Shown here piece by piece: positions 25,586 to 33,684 of a stretch of DNA of 64,000 nt. Under the pieces are notes generated by a model. That model saw only the letters and a list, made by a program, of their open reading frames with translations, made no database searches and was not told where the DNA came from. The DNA comes from Allomesorhizobium sp043769475 (GTDB taxonomy: Bacteria > Pseudomonadota > Alphaproteobacteria > Rhizobiales > Rhizobiaceae). Within the stretch, counting starts at the first letter, position 1; the number at the start of each line of letters is the position of its first letter. The stretch covers positions 682,001-746,000 of the forward strand of contig NZ_CP171729.1 of the NCBI RefSeq assembly GCF_043769475.1. Reading direction: 5' to 3'. The position numbers were made by a program, and so were the translations under genes.

Positions 25586-26700
25586 GCATGCCTCGCTGGA
25601 TTGTCGCGCCGCGCCTTGGTCGCACCGGGTATCGCAGCCTCGATTACCTTTTTCATGACGGTCGGCAAGGCCTCGCCGGAGATTCCGGCGGCCGGTGACC
25701 AGCGATGGCCGGCAGGCGCAGCTTTGTCGCCAGCGCTGGCGCGATAAACATCGAGCTCGAGCGCGAAATGGGTGAAAACGTGGGCGATGCTGCCGGCGTG
25801 CTGCCAGTCGGCGGCGAATGGAGCGGATTTGGCGCTGGTGTCGCCGTCGATGCGCGCCGTCCAGCCAGTAGTCGGCACTTCGCTCATTCCGCCGAGCAGT
25901 CCCTTGTCCGGGCGTGTTCGCAATAGGATCGCGCCGTCGTCCCGAACGGCCACGAAGGCGGCACCTCGCCGCTGCGGCTTTTCAGCCTTTTCCGCACGTA
26001 CCGGCAGCAATTCGGGATCGCCCGAAAGGATGGCCCGACAATCCTCCCGGACCGGGCAGAGCATGCAGCGCGGCCGCCGAGGCGTGCAGATCGTTGCGCC
26101 GAGATCCATCATGGCCTGCGCGAAATCTCCGGGCCGCATGGCTGGAACCAGCTTTTCGACAGCGGCGCGGATTTCCGGTTTGACGTCGGGCAATGGCGTG
26201 CGGATTTCGAAGAGCCGCGCCGTGACGCGCTCGATATTGCCGTCGACGACCACCGCCGGGCGGTTGAATGCGATCGCCGCGATCGCCGCCGCCGTGTAGG
26301 CACCGATGCCGGGCAGTTTGCGCAATTCGTCTTCGATGTCGGGAAATCCCCCGGGAAGCGTCGCGACGATGTCCGCGCAGGCCTTCAGATTGCGGGCGCG
26401 CGAATAATAGCCGAGCCCGGCCCAGGCCCTCATGACCTCTTCGGTTTCGGCGGCAGCGAGCGCCTTGATGTTGGGCCATTTTTCCAGGAATGCGCGAAAA
26501 TACGGCTTGACCGCTTCGACGGTCGTCTGCTGCAGCATGATTTCGGAAAGCCAGACCCGGTAAGGGTCGGGCCGTCCGCCCGAAGCAAGATCGCGCGGCG
26601 CCATTCGCCAGGGCAGCTCGCGATGATGGGCGTCGTACCAGCCGAGCAGGCGGCTGGCTATGTCGCCTTCTTTGGCCTGCCGGACGCTCTTGCGGGTCAT
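25582..26700 (-). CDS. mutY: A/G-specific adenine DNA glycosylase
   Basis: Removes adenine mispaired with 8-oxoG or guanine. About 372 residues from ATG 26700. Catalytic Glu53 (LSEIMLQQTTV), helix-hairpin-helix LPGIGAYTAAA (129-139), catalytic Asp153 (VVDGNIERV), and the [4Fe-4S] cysteines Cys205, 212, 215, 221 (C-x6-C-x2-C-x5-C in CTPRRPRCMLCPVREDC) are all present. The C-terminal NUDIX-like 8-oxoG recognition domain includes LLRTRPDKGLLGGMSEVP. Alternative starts are 26715 and 26751. It diverges from the DciA-type gene at 26771. Confidence 0.95.
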   Translation of the reverse strand: MTRKSVRQAKEGDIASRLLGWYDAHHRELPWRMAPRDLASGGRPDPYRVWLSEIMLQQTTVEAVKPYFRAFLEKWPNIKALAAAETEEVMRAWAGLGYYSRARNLKACADIVATLPGGFPDIEDELRKLPGIGAYTAAAIAAIAFNRPAVVVDGNIERVTARLFEIRTPLPDVKPEIRAAVEKLVPAMRPGDFAQAMMDLGATICTPRRPRCMLCPVREDCRAILSGDPELLPVRAEKAEKPQRRGAAFVAVRDDGAILLRTRPDKGLLGGMSEVPTTGWTARIDGDTSAKSAPFAADWQHAGSIAHVFTHFALELDVYRASAGDKAAPAGHRWSPAAGISGEALPTVMKKVIEAAIPGATKARRDNPARHA

Positions 26701-26770
26701 GCCTGCTGGTGCCATTGATCGGTAGCTGGGCCTATGGTTGTCTGGTCGCACATTTGTCTGGAGAACGCAT

Positions 26771-27268
26771 ATGGCAGGGAAAAGGCCGAACGGCTATCCT
26801 GTTCCGGTTAGCGATCTCGCTTCGGAAATCCTCGACCCGGTGCTGCGCAAGCGGGCCGGTATTTCGGTCGGCCTCGTCCAGTCGTGGGAAGAGATTGCCG
26901 GGCCGCGCTTGGCGCAAAACACGCGGCCGGAAAAGATCCAGTGGCCCCGGCGCATGCATGAGGACGACCCGTTCGAGCCGGCGGTTCTCGTCATCGCCTG
27001 TGAGGGGGCGGCGGCTCTGCACCTGCAGCACGAGACCGGCGAAATCATCAGCCGCGTCAATGCCTTCCTCGGCTTCAACGCGATAGGCCGCATCCGCATA
27101 GTGCAGAAGCCGCTGTCATCGAAAGCAGGCGTTCCCAAGTCGCACCCCAGGCCGTTGACGGCGGGCGAAAAGGCCAAACTGTCGGGCACGGTCGAAAAAA
27201 TCGAGGATGCCGGGCTTCGCGCTTCGCTCGAGCGGCTCGGCGCCACGATCGTCGGGACCAGGAAATAG
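26771..27268 (+). CDS. DUF721/DciA-family protein
   Basis: The 165-residue protein matches the DUF721 (DciA) family: VSDLASEILDPVLRKRAGIS at the N-terminus, then VQSWEEIAGPRLA, the KH-like core with AVLVIACEGAAALHLQHE and the NAFLGFNAIGRIRIVQKP end. DciA interacts with the replicative helicase in bacteria without DnaC. This member has a C-terminal extension (about 115-165) of charged sequence, typical of alphaproteobacterial forms. The ATG at 26771 follows GGAGAA. Position between mutY (divergent) and a DsbA lipoprotein plus smc recurs in related genomes, as I recall. Confidence 0.83.
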   Translation: MAGKRPNGYPVPVSDLASEILDPVLRKRAGISVGLVQSWEEIAGPRLAQNTRPEKIQWPRRMHEDDPFEPAVLVIACEGAAALHLQHETGEIISRVNAFLGFNAIGRIRIVQKPLSSKAGVPKSHPRPLTAGEKAKLSGTVEKIEDAGLRASLERLGATIVGTRK

Positions 27269-27407
27269 CAATCTGCAACTCGCGGTTTCGTGATCGCGGG
27301 CCCGGTTTTCCCGATTGGATTGGGGACGGCGATGCCTTATTTCGCGCGAAGTCTCGCTTTCTGGTGCATTCGCATCGCAACATCCCAACAGCAGCCAGGT
27401 GATCCGC

Positions 27408-28148
27408 ATGATCCGTTCCATTCCGCGCAGGACCATTCTCTCTTCGTTGGTCGCGCTCCCGGCTGCCCTCCTGCTCGCCGCCTGCAGCGACGGCGGCGAA
27501 GACAAGGCTGCGGAAGCGGCAAAGCCTGCCGAACCCGCAGCGGCTGCGCCAGCCGAAACCGCTGCTCCCGCCAAGCCGGCGGTTACCGCGCCCCCGTCGC
27601 AGGGCACGGTCGACATGGCCAAGCTTCTCGAAGCCGGCGCACTGCCTGAAAAGAGCCTCGGCAAGGCGGACGCGCCGGTCACCATCGTAGAATACGCCTC
27701 GATGACCTGCGGCCACTGCGCCCATTTCCATGAGACGACGCTTCCGGCGCTAAAGGAAAAATACATCGACACCGGCAAGGCGCGGCTGATCTTCCGCGAG
27801 TTCCCGTTCGATCCGCGCGCCGAAGCGGGCTTCATGCTGGCGCGTTGCTCCAACGACAACTACTTCGCCATGGTCGACGTGCTGTTCAAGCAGCAGGAAG
27901 CCTGGGCCGGCGTCGAAAACGCCAAGGAAGCGCTGCTGCAGATCTCCAAGCTCGCCGGTTTTTCACAGGAGTCGTTCGAGGCCTGCTTGACGGACCAGAA
28001 GCTTCTGGAGGATGTGAGAGCAGTGCGAGCCCGTGGCGAAGCTGATTTCAAGGTCGACTCTACGCCGACCTTCTTCATCAATGGCAATACCTACAAGGGG
28101 GCAATGTCGATTGAGGAAATGTCGGCGATCATCGACGGCATGCTCTGA
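27408..28148 (+). CDS. DsbA-family thiol:disulfide lipoprotein
   Basis: A 246-residue periplasmic thioredoxin-fold protein. It carries a lipoprotein signal (LLLAAC with lipidated Cys26), an Ala/Pro/Lys-rich linker (about 30-65), and a DsbA/DsbG-type domain: VTIVEYASMTCGHCAHFH with the CxxC pair Cys101/Cys104, an insert of helices, and the cis-proline loop DSTPTFFING. It probably makes or isomerises disulfide bonds near the membrane. The ATG at 27408 follows AGGTGA. A strong hairpin follows before smc. Confidence 0.93.
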   Translation: MIRSIPRRTILSSLVALPAALLLAACSDGGEDKAAEAAKPAEPAAAAPAETAAPAKPAVTAPPSQGTVDMAKLLEAGALPEKSLGKADAPVTIVEYASMTCGHCAHFHETTLPALKEKYIDTGKARLIFREFPFDPRAEAGFMLARCSNDNYFAMVDVLFKQQEAWAGVENAKEALLQISKLAGFSQESFEACLTDQKLLEDVRAVRARGEADFKVDSTPTFFINGNTYKGAMSIEEMSAIIDGML

Positions 28149-28160
28149 TCTTCATGCAGC

Positions 28161-28182
28161 GCCGGGGCGCAACCGCCCCGGC
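28161..28182 (+). terminator. GC-rich hairpin between the dsbA-like gene and smc
   Basis: GCCGGGGCG (28161-28169) pairs with CGCCCCGGC (28174-28182) around a CAAC loop, followed by TTGACTG. The stem is very stable but lacks a proper U-tract, so it may only partly stop transcription into smc. Confidence 0.45.
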
Positions 28183-28208
28183 TTGACTGCGCGCGTCCGG
28201 CTGCGCCG

Positions 28209-31200
28209 ATGAGATTTTCCCGGCTCCGCCTCCTCGGCTTCAAATCCTTCGTCGAACCCGGCGAGTTCGTCATCGAACGCGGCCTGACCGGCGTCGTCGG
28301 GCCGAATGGCTGCGGCAAGTCCAATCTCGTCGAGGCGCTACGCTGGGTGATGGGCGAAAGCTCGTACAAGAACATGCGCGCGTCGGGCATGGACGACGTG
28401 ATCTTCTCGGGCTCCGGCACACGCCCCGCCCGCAACACCGCCGAAGTGACGCTGTTTCTTGACAACAGCGACCGCACCGCGCCCGCCGCCTTCAACGACG
28501 CCGACGAATTGCAGGTTTCGCGACGGATCGAGCGCGAGGCCGGTTCGATCTATCGCATCAACGGCAAGGAAGCGCGCGCCAAGGACGTGCAGCTACTGTT
28601 TGCCGACCAATCCACCGGCGCTCGCTCGCCCTCCATGGTCGGGCAGGGCCGCATCGGCGAGTTGATCCAGGCCAAGCCGCAGGCGCGCCGCGCGCTGCTG
28701 GAAGAGGCGGCCGGCATTTCCGGCCTGCACACCAGGCGTCACGAGGCGGAGCTTCGGCTGCGCGCAGCGGAGCAGAATCTGGAGCGGCTGGACGATGTCG
28801 TCGGCGAACTCGAAAGCCAAATCGAGAGCCTGAAGCGGCAGGCGCGGCAGGCGTCGCGCTTCAAGAACCTGTCGGCCGACATCCGCAAGGCGGAGGCAAT
28901 CCTTTTCCACCTGCGTTGGACGCAGGCCAAGGCGCAGGAGGGCGAGGCGCGCTCGGCGCTTGCAACTGCCACATCGCTGGTCGGCGAGCGCGCTGCCGCG
29001 CAGATGAACGCCGCCAAGGAGCAGGCGGTCGGCGCGCATCATCTGCCCGAACTGCGCGAGGCGGAAGCCGCCGCAGCCGCTGTCTTCCAGCGCCTGTCGA
29101 TCGCCAAGGCGCAGATCGAGGAGGAGGCGGGTCGCATTCGCGCGCGCCAGGCCGAACTCGACCGCCGCCTGCAGCAACTCGACGCCGACATCGCCCGCGA
29201 AGAGCAAATGGTGCGTGACAATGCCGATATTCTGGCGCGGCTTTCCACGGAAGAAGCGGGGCTGAATGCCGAGAATGAAGGCGCGGACGAACGCGAGATC
29301 GCGACACGGGCGGCTTTCGAGGAAGCCGCCGCGACGCTGGCACTGAGCGAAAGCGCGCTTTCCAAGCTGACCGCCGAGCGGGCGGAGGCGGCGGCCGCGC
29401 GCAACCAGATCGAGCGCGCCCTGCGCGAGACGGCGGAGCGTCGCGACCGCTTTTCCCGCCAACTCGCCGAGATCGACCGCGAGGCGGGCGACATTGAAGG
29501 CAAGATCGCCGGGCTGGCCGATCCCGCAGAGAAGAAAAAGCTCGCCGACGATGCGCAGGCGGCGTTGGATCGCGCCGAAGGTATTGCAACCACCGCTGAA
29601 AAATCGGTCGCCGAGGCGCGGCTTGCCGAAAACGCCGCGCGTCCGCCGCTGCAGGAAGCTCGGGCCGACCTAGCGCGCATCGAAACCGAGGCGCGTACGC
29701 TGGCGAAAATCCTGAATGCCGCAAGCGGTGATCTGTTTCCGGCGGTGCTCGAACAGATCAGCGTCGAGCGCGGCTTCGAGACCGCGCTGGGTGCTGCGCT
29801 CGGCGAGGATCTCGACGCGGCGCTGGACCGTGGCGCGCCTGTTCATTGGGGCGAGAGCGAACCGGCGGCCAGCGATCCGGCCCTGCCTGAAGGCGTGCGG
29901 AGCCTCGCAACCGTCGTGCGCGCGCCGCGTCAGCTCGCGCGGCGGCTGGCGCAGATCGGCATCGTGGACGCGGCCGACGGCGCGAGGCTGCAGAAGCTCC
30001 TGGCGCCGGGCCAGCGCCTCGTCAGCCGCGAAGGCGCGCTTTGGCGCTGGGATGGCCTGACCGCGAGCGCCGATGCGCCGACGGCCGCTGCGCAGCGCCT
30101 CGCCCAGAAGAATCGCCTTGCCGAACTCGATGCCGAAGCGGTTGCGGCCACACTGAAGGTTCGCGGCGCCGAGGAAATCTTGTCGAGGGCCGAGAACGCC
30201 GTGCGCCAGAAAACCGAGGCCGAGCGGATGTCGCGGCAAGCCTGGCGCGACGCCCAGCATGCGGTAGGCGCGGCCCGCGATGCGCTGGCGCGGGCCGAGA
30301 AGGCGGCAGGCGAACTGTCGAGTCGGCGCGCCGCGCTCGCCGAGGCGCGCACGCGTATCGCCGAAAGCCATGCGGAGGCCGAGGGCGCGTTCGGCGAGGC
30401 GCAGGCTCAGCTCAATGCTGCGCCCGATCTTTCCGAGTTGCAGGCGCGGCTCGACCAGGCGTCCGGTCATGTCGGTCGCGACCGTTCGACGCTTGCCGAC
30501 GCCCGGGCGGTTCATGATGGGCTGAAGCGCGAGGCCGAACAGCGCCTGCGCCGGCTCGACGCGATCGCCGCTGAGCGCAAGAACTGGACGCTGCGCGCAG
30601 AAAACGCCGCAACTCATATCGCCGCACTCGCCGAGCGGCGCGCCGAGGCCGGCGAAGAGCGGGACAAGCTCGCGGATGCGCCCGACGAGATCGATCAGCG
30701 CCGCCGCGCTTTGCTGACCCAGCTTTCGCAGGCAGAGACGCTGCGCCAGACGGCGAGCGACCGGCTGCAGGAGGCCGAGACGCGCCAGGCCGCGCTCGAC
30801 AAGGCTGCGACCGCCGCGATTCAGTCCCTCTCCGAGGCGCGCGAGGCGCGCGGCCGCGCCGAAGAGCGGCTGACCGCCGCCGACGACCGCCGCAAGGAAA
30901 TCGAGGCGCGCATCCAGGAGGCGCTCAATACACCGCCGCATCTGGTGATCCGCCACACCGGCCTCGAAGCCGACAGCCCGCTGCCTGACACGGCCGATAT
31001 CGAGCGCCAACTCGACCGGCTGAAGATCGAGCGCGAACGGCTGGGCGCGGTCAATCTGCGCGCCGAGGAGGAGCAGAAGGAACTTTCGGACCGGCTCGAA
31101 ACGATCGTGTCGGAGCGCGAGGACATCATCGAGGCGATCCGCAAGCTGAGGCAGGCGATCCAAAGCTTGAACCGCGAGGGCCGCGACCGGCTGCTCGCCG

Positions 31201-31667
31201 CCTTCGACGTGGTCAATGCCCAGTTTCAGAGGCTGTTTTCGCACCTGTTCGGCGGCGGCACGGCTGAATTGCAGCTGATCGAATCCGACGATCCGCTGGA
31301 GGCGGGGCTTGAAATCCTCGCGCGTCCGCCGGGCAAGAAGCCGCAGACCATGACGCTGCTTTCGGGCGGCGAGCAGGCGCTCACCGCCATGGCGCTGATT
31401 TTCGCGGTGTTTCTAACCAACCCCGCGCCGATCTGCGTGCTCGACGAGGTCGACGCGCCGCTCGACGACCACAACGTCGAGCGCTTCTGCAATCTGATGG
31501 ACGAGATGGCGCGCACCACCGAGACGCGCTTCGTCATCATCACCCACAACCCGATCACCATGGCGCGGATGGACCGGCTGTTCGGCGTGACCATGGCCGA
31601 GCAGGGCGTCAGCCAACTCGTGTCGGTCGATCTGCAGACGGCCGAGCAGCTGCGCGAGGCGAGCTGA
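28209..31667 (+). CDS. smc: Chromosome segregation ATPase SMC
   Basis: SMC dimerises with ScpA/ScpB to organise and segregate the chromosome. The 1152-residue protein has an N-terminal head with Walker A GPNGCGKSN (31-39), two long coiled coils rich in Ala, Glu and Arg (about 165-500 and 650-980), a central hinge (about 500-630, including VRSLATVVRAPRQLARRLAQ), and a C-terminal head with signature LLSGGEQALTAMAL and Walker B ICVLDEVDAPLDD. Length matches other alphaproteobacterial SMC proteins. The gene starts 60 bp after the DsbA-like gene. No scpA/scpB is in the window. Confidence 0.97.
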   Translation: MRFSRLRLLGFKSFVEPGEFVIERGLTGVVGPNGCGKSNLVEALRWVMGESSYKNMRASGMDDVIFSGSGTRPARNTAEVTLFLDNSDRTAPAAFNDADELQVSRRIEREAGSIYRINGKEARAKDVQLLFADQSTGARSPSMVGQGRIGELIQAKPQARRALLEEAAGISGLHTRRHEAELRLRAAEQNLERLDDVVGELESQIESLKRQARQASRFKNLSADIRKAEAILFHLRWTQAKAQEGEARSALATATSLVGERAAAQMNAAKEQAVGAHHLPELREAEAAAAAVFQRLSIAKAQIEEEAGRIRARQAELDRRLQQLDADIAREEQMVRDNADILARLSTEEAGLNAENEGADEREIATRAAFEEAAATLALSESALSKLTAERAEAAAARNQIERALRETAERRDRFSRQLAEIDREAGDIEGKIAGLADPAEKKKLADDAQAALDRAEGIATTAEKSVAEARLAENAARPPLQEARADLARIETEARTLAKILNAASGDLFPAVLEQISVERGFETALGAALGEDLDAALDRGAPVHWGESEPAASDPALPEGVRSLATVVRAPRQLARRLAQIGIVDAADGARLQKLLAPGQRLVSREGALWRWDGLTASADAPTAAAQRLAQKNRLAELDAEAVAATLKVRGAEEILSRAENAVRQKTEAERMSRQAWRDAQHAVGAARDALARAEKAAGELSSRRAALAEARTRIAESHAEAEGAFGEAQAQLNAAPDLSELQARLDQASGHVGRDRSTLADARAVHDGLKREAEQRLRRLDAIAAERKNWTLRAENAATHIAALAERRAEAGEERDKLADAPDEIDQRRRALLTQLSQAETLRQTASDRLQEAETRQAALDKAATAAIQSLSEAREARGRAEERLTAADDRRKEIEARIQEALNTPPHLVIRHTGLEADSPLPDTADIERQLDRLKIERERLGAVNLRAEEEQKELSDRLETIVSEREDIIEAIRKLRQAIQSLNREGRDRLLAAFDVVNAQFQRLFSHLFGGGTAELQLIESDDPLEAGLEILARPPGKKPQTMTLLSGGEQALTAMALIFAVFLTNPAPICVLDEVDAPLDDHNVERFCNLMDEMARTTETRFVIITHNPITMARMDRLFGVTMAEQGVSQLVSVDLQTAEQLREAS

Positions 31668-31848
31668 GCATTGGCAGGGGCGCCTGGACTTTAACCCGAA
31701 ATTTTTCAAGCCGCTGATTTTCAATAAGATATTACTTTTCAAAGCCTTTTACGCCTAGGACTGTTCCGGTTTGGTGTTACGGGGATAATATTGCAGGTCG
31801 CACTCGCGTTTCGCTATATTCAAGCAACTGAGGAAATGAGGTAGTTGT
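31668..31848. other. AT-rich spacer downstream of smc
   Basis: No gene is visible. The region is strikingly AT-rich (runs such as AAATTTTTC and AATAAGATATTAC) compared with the surroundings and shows the start of an unusual patch that extends to about 32930. TTGGCAGGGGCG at 31671-31682 resembles the 3' end of tRNA-Gln on the other side; see findings. Confidence 0.5.
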
Positions 31849-32768
31849 ATGGGCGAAGAGTTGAAGCCGTATATATATAAATATGTCTCACCTGGTAATG
31901 TAGATAACGTCTTTTCTCACCCCGGGAAGGCAACTCTAAAATTTTCTCTGCCCAGTGAGTTCAATGACCCATATGAATTGTTTTTAACGATTGATTTCAA
32001 TCGCGATCCAGAAGAGCTTGCGTTCTATCTGGACCTAATTGGCGAAAATTTGCAATTTCCTACTACGTGCTTCTCCCTATCGCCCAACGTTGTGCCTATG
32101 TGGGCGCACTATGCACAGAATCATCAGGGCCTTGTAATCGAATTTTCCGAGAAAAGCTAAAAGATGCGTTTCCAGAGGCGAGTTTTGGGAACGTCGACTA
32201 CTCGGATAAACCAACTCATGATCTGTCTGATCTGCTCATGAGAGCTCATCAGATCAAGAAATTTCGATATAATCGGTGGTTGGTAAGTGCAGTATTCTCC
32301 TCAGCTTACTTCACAAAAACCTTGTGTTGGAGTTATGAGCAAGAGCGCAGGATGATCGTCGATAAGTCAGATACGCGAGCTGCTGGCGGTCTTATGCTCT
32401 TAGATGTCCCGCGCGATGCGATTACGGGCATCATTTGCGGAGCAAGGGCGACTGACGAGACGAAGGCAAAGCTCAGGCAGATAGCTCAAGATATCGGGTG
32501 CAGATACTTGGAGCTTCGCGTTGGTAGGAGCTCGGCGACACCGTTCATGGTCGACCCGAGCGGAGCACCCTTCGGGTTCGGAGAGGGCCAAATCGATGCG
32601 ATCGAATATTATTGCGAAGAGTGCCAAGAGCCGACAGCCGACGGCGTTCTCCGTTGTTCGTGGTGTGACATCGATGATGACGTTAGACACCGTGCTGCGA
32701 TGAGCAATTCGTTTAGAATACTTGATCGGTATGGACTGCTCGATTCCTATCTTGGGCGCGAACGGTAA
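31849..32768 (+). pseudogene. DUF2971 family gene disrupted by a one-base insertion in an A-run
   Basis: The first frame (31849-32160) begins IYKYVSPGNVDNVF and contains SLPSEFNDPYELF, then CFSLSPNVVPMWAHYAQNHQ and GLVIEFSEKS, before a TAA. The protein continues one frame over: REKLKDAFPEASFGNVDY, ERRMIVDK and a Cys-rich ending (YYCEECQEP, LRCSWCD) to 32768. Removing one A from AAAA at 32152-32155 joins EFSEK to LKDAF as DUF2971 homologues read. The start follows GAGGAAATGAGG. DUF2971 proteins have no fixed function; some lie near defence or mobile loci. The gene is visibly AT-richer than its neighbours, hinting at transfer. Confidence 0.75.
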
Positions 32769-32930
32769 ATCGCGGCTATGTTCGTCACATATTTTGGCCT
32801 CGTCTCAATCTGGCAGCGTCAGGGGTAGAAGGTGAGTGATCTTCGACCTATGCGACGGCTCTATGCACCGGAAAATTGTTCCGGTTGCGATTTTTTCTTT
32901 TCGACTAAGTGATTGATTTATTGCAAATGT

Positions 32931-33005
32931 TGGCTGGGGCGGGAGGGTTCGAACCTCCGAATGGCGGTACCAAAAACCGCTGCCTTACCACTTGGCTACG
33001 CCCCA
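32931..33005 (-). tRNA. tRNA-Gln (anticodon TTG), CCA encoded
   Basis: Read on the minus strand, the sequence starts TGGGGCG and ends CGCCCCA, G, then CCA, giving a full 7-bp acceptor stem. The D arm contains AGCCAAGTGGTAAGGC, the anticodon stem GCGGT/ACCGC holds loop TTTTGGT, so the anticodon is TTG (reads CAA, Gln). The T arm is GGAGG-TTCGAAC-CCTCC-like (GAGGTTCGAACCTC). Length is 75 nt with CCA. Its 3' end faces the AT-rich DUF2971 patch, the usual side for integrated elements. Confidence 0.95.
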
Positions 33006-33038
33006 ACGACCGGGAGCCCCGAGTCGAGCATGTGCGGC

Positions 33039-33067
33039 CTTATATGCAAGCCCGTTGAAAAGCACAA
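33039..33067 (-). promoter_or_regulatory. Promoter of tRNA-Gln
   Basis: On the minus strand, -35 TTGTGC (33062-33067) and -10 TATAAG (33039-33044) are separated by exactly 17 bp. Transcription would begin about 33032, some 27 bases before the mature tRNA 5' end at 33005. Confidence 0.65.
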
Positions 33068-33153
33068 TCGCGGCAAATTTGCCTTTGTGCATTCAGTTGC
33101 AGATAATGTGGAGCGAATGCCGCGCCTTGCCGCTCAGCCGGGACAGCCGCCGT

Positions 33154-33498
33154 TCACTCAGCCCATACGGCCAGTTCGTTGCCGGCGGGATCGGTGAAGT
33201 GAAATCTGCGTCCGCCCGGGAAGGAAAAGATCGGCTTGACGATTTTGCCGCCGGCGTTTTCGACCGCCTCGAGCGTCTCTTCCAAATTTTCCGAATAGAG
33301 CACCGGTAGCGGCTTGCCCGAAGCCTCGGTGCTTTCGGCTTGGAAGCCGCCGTCGAGGCCCTCGTCGAAAGCAGCGTAGGTCGGCCCGTAATCGGTGAAG
33401 GACCAGGAGAAGGCGGCGCTGTAGAACGCCTTGACGCTGTCGAGCGTGCCGCCGGTGGCGGGCATTTCGAGATAGTCGAGCTTGCCGGTCTGTTTCAT
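33154..33498 (-). CDS. VOC superfamily protein
   Basis: A 114-residue glyoxalase-like protein. It has KLDYLEMPATGGTLDSVKAFYSAAFSW at the start, FHFTDPAGNELAVWAE at the end, and the characteristic GGKIVKPIFSFPGGRRFHF strand block. The Glu of NELAVW takes the usual metal-ligand place; the first His ligand is replaced (DYLEM), so metal binding is doubtful. It is clearly more distant from the two other VOC proteins in this window. The minus-strand gene is followed by the tRNA promoter region. Substrate unknown. Confidence 0.85.
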   Translation of the reverse strand: MKQTGKLDYLEMPATGGTLDSVKAFYSAAFSWSFTDYGPTYAAFDEGLDGGFQAESTEASGKPLPVLYSENLEETLEAVENAGGKIVKPIFSFPGGRRFHFTDPAGNELAVWAE

Positions 33499-33684
33499 GG
33501 AGGTTCCTCGCGTTCGTGGTATGTTCTATGGCGCGCCAGCTCGGAAATCAAGCTCTCAGCCCCTGCCAATTGCTTAATCGATTGTAAAACCGGCCTGCCG
33601 CGTTCGCGCCTTGCCTTTCGCACCGCAGCATTTTAACGCTCTCGCAGTGCCTTCAAATAGTCACCGGACTGACGAGGAGAGTGC

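Noticed and set aside
29670..31244. A 524-codon minus-strand frame inside smc
   Set aside because: Complement of the smc coiled coil; repeated Leu, Arg and Gly from reversed Glu/Ala/Arg codons, no recognisable domain.
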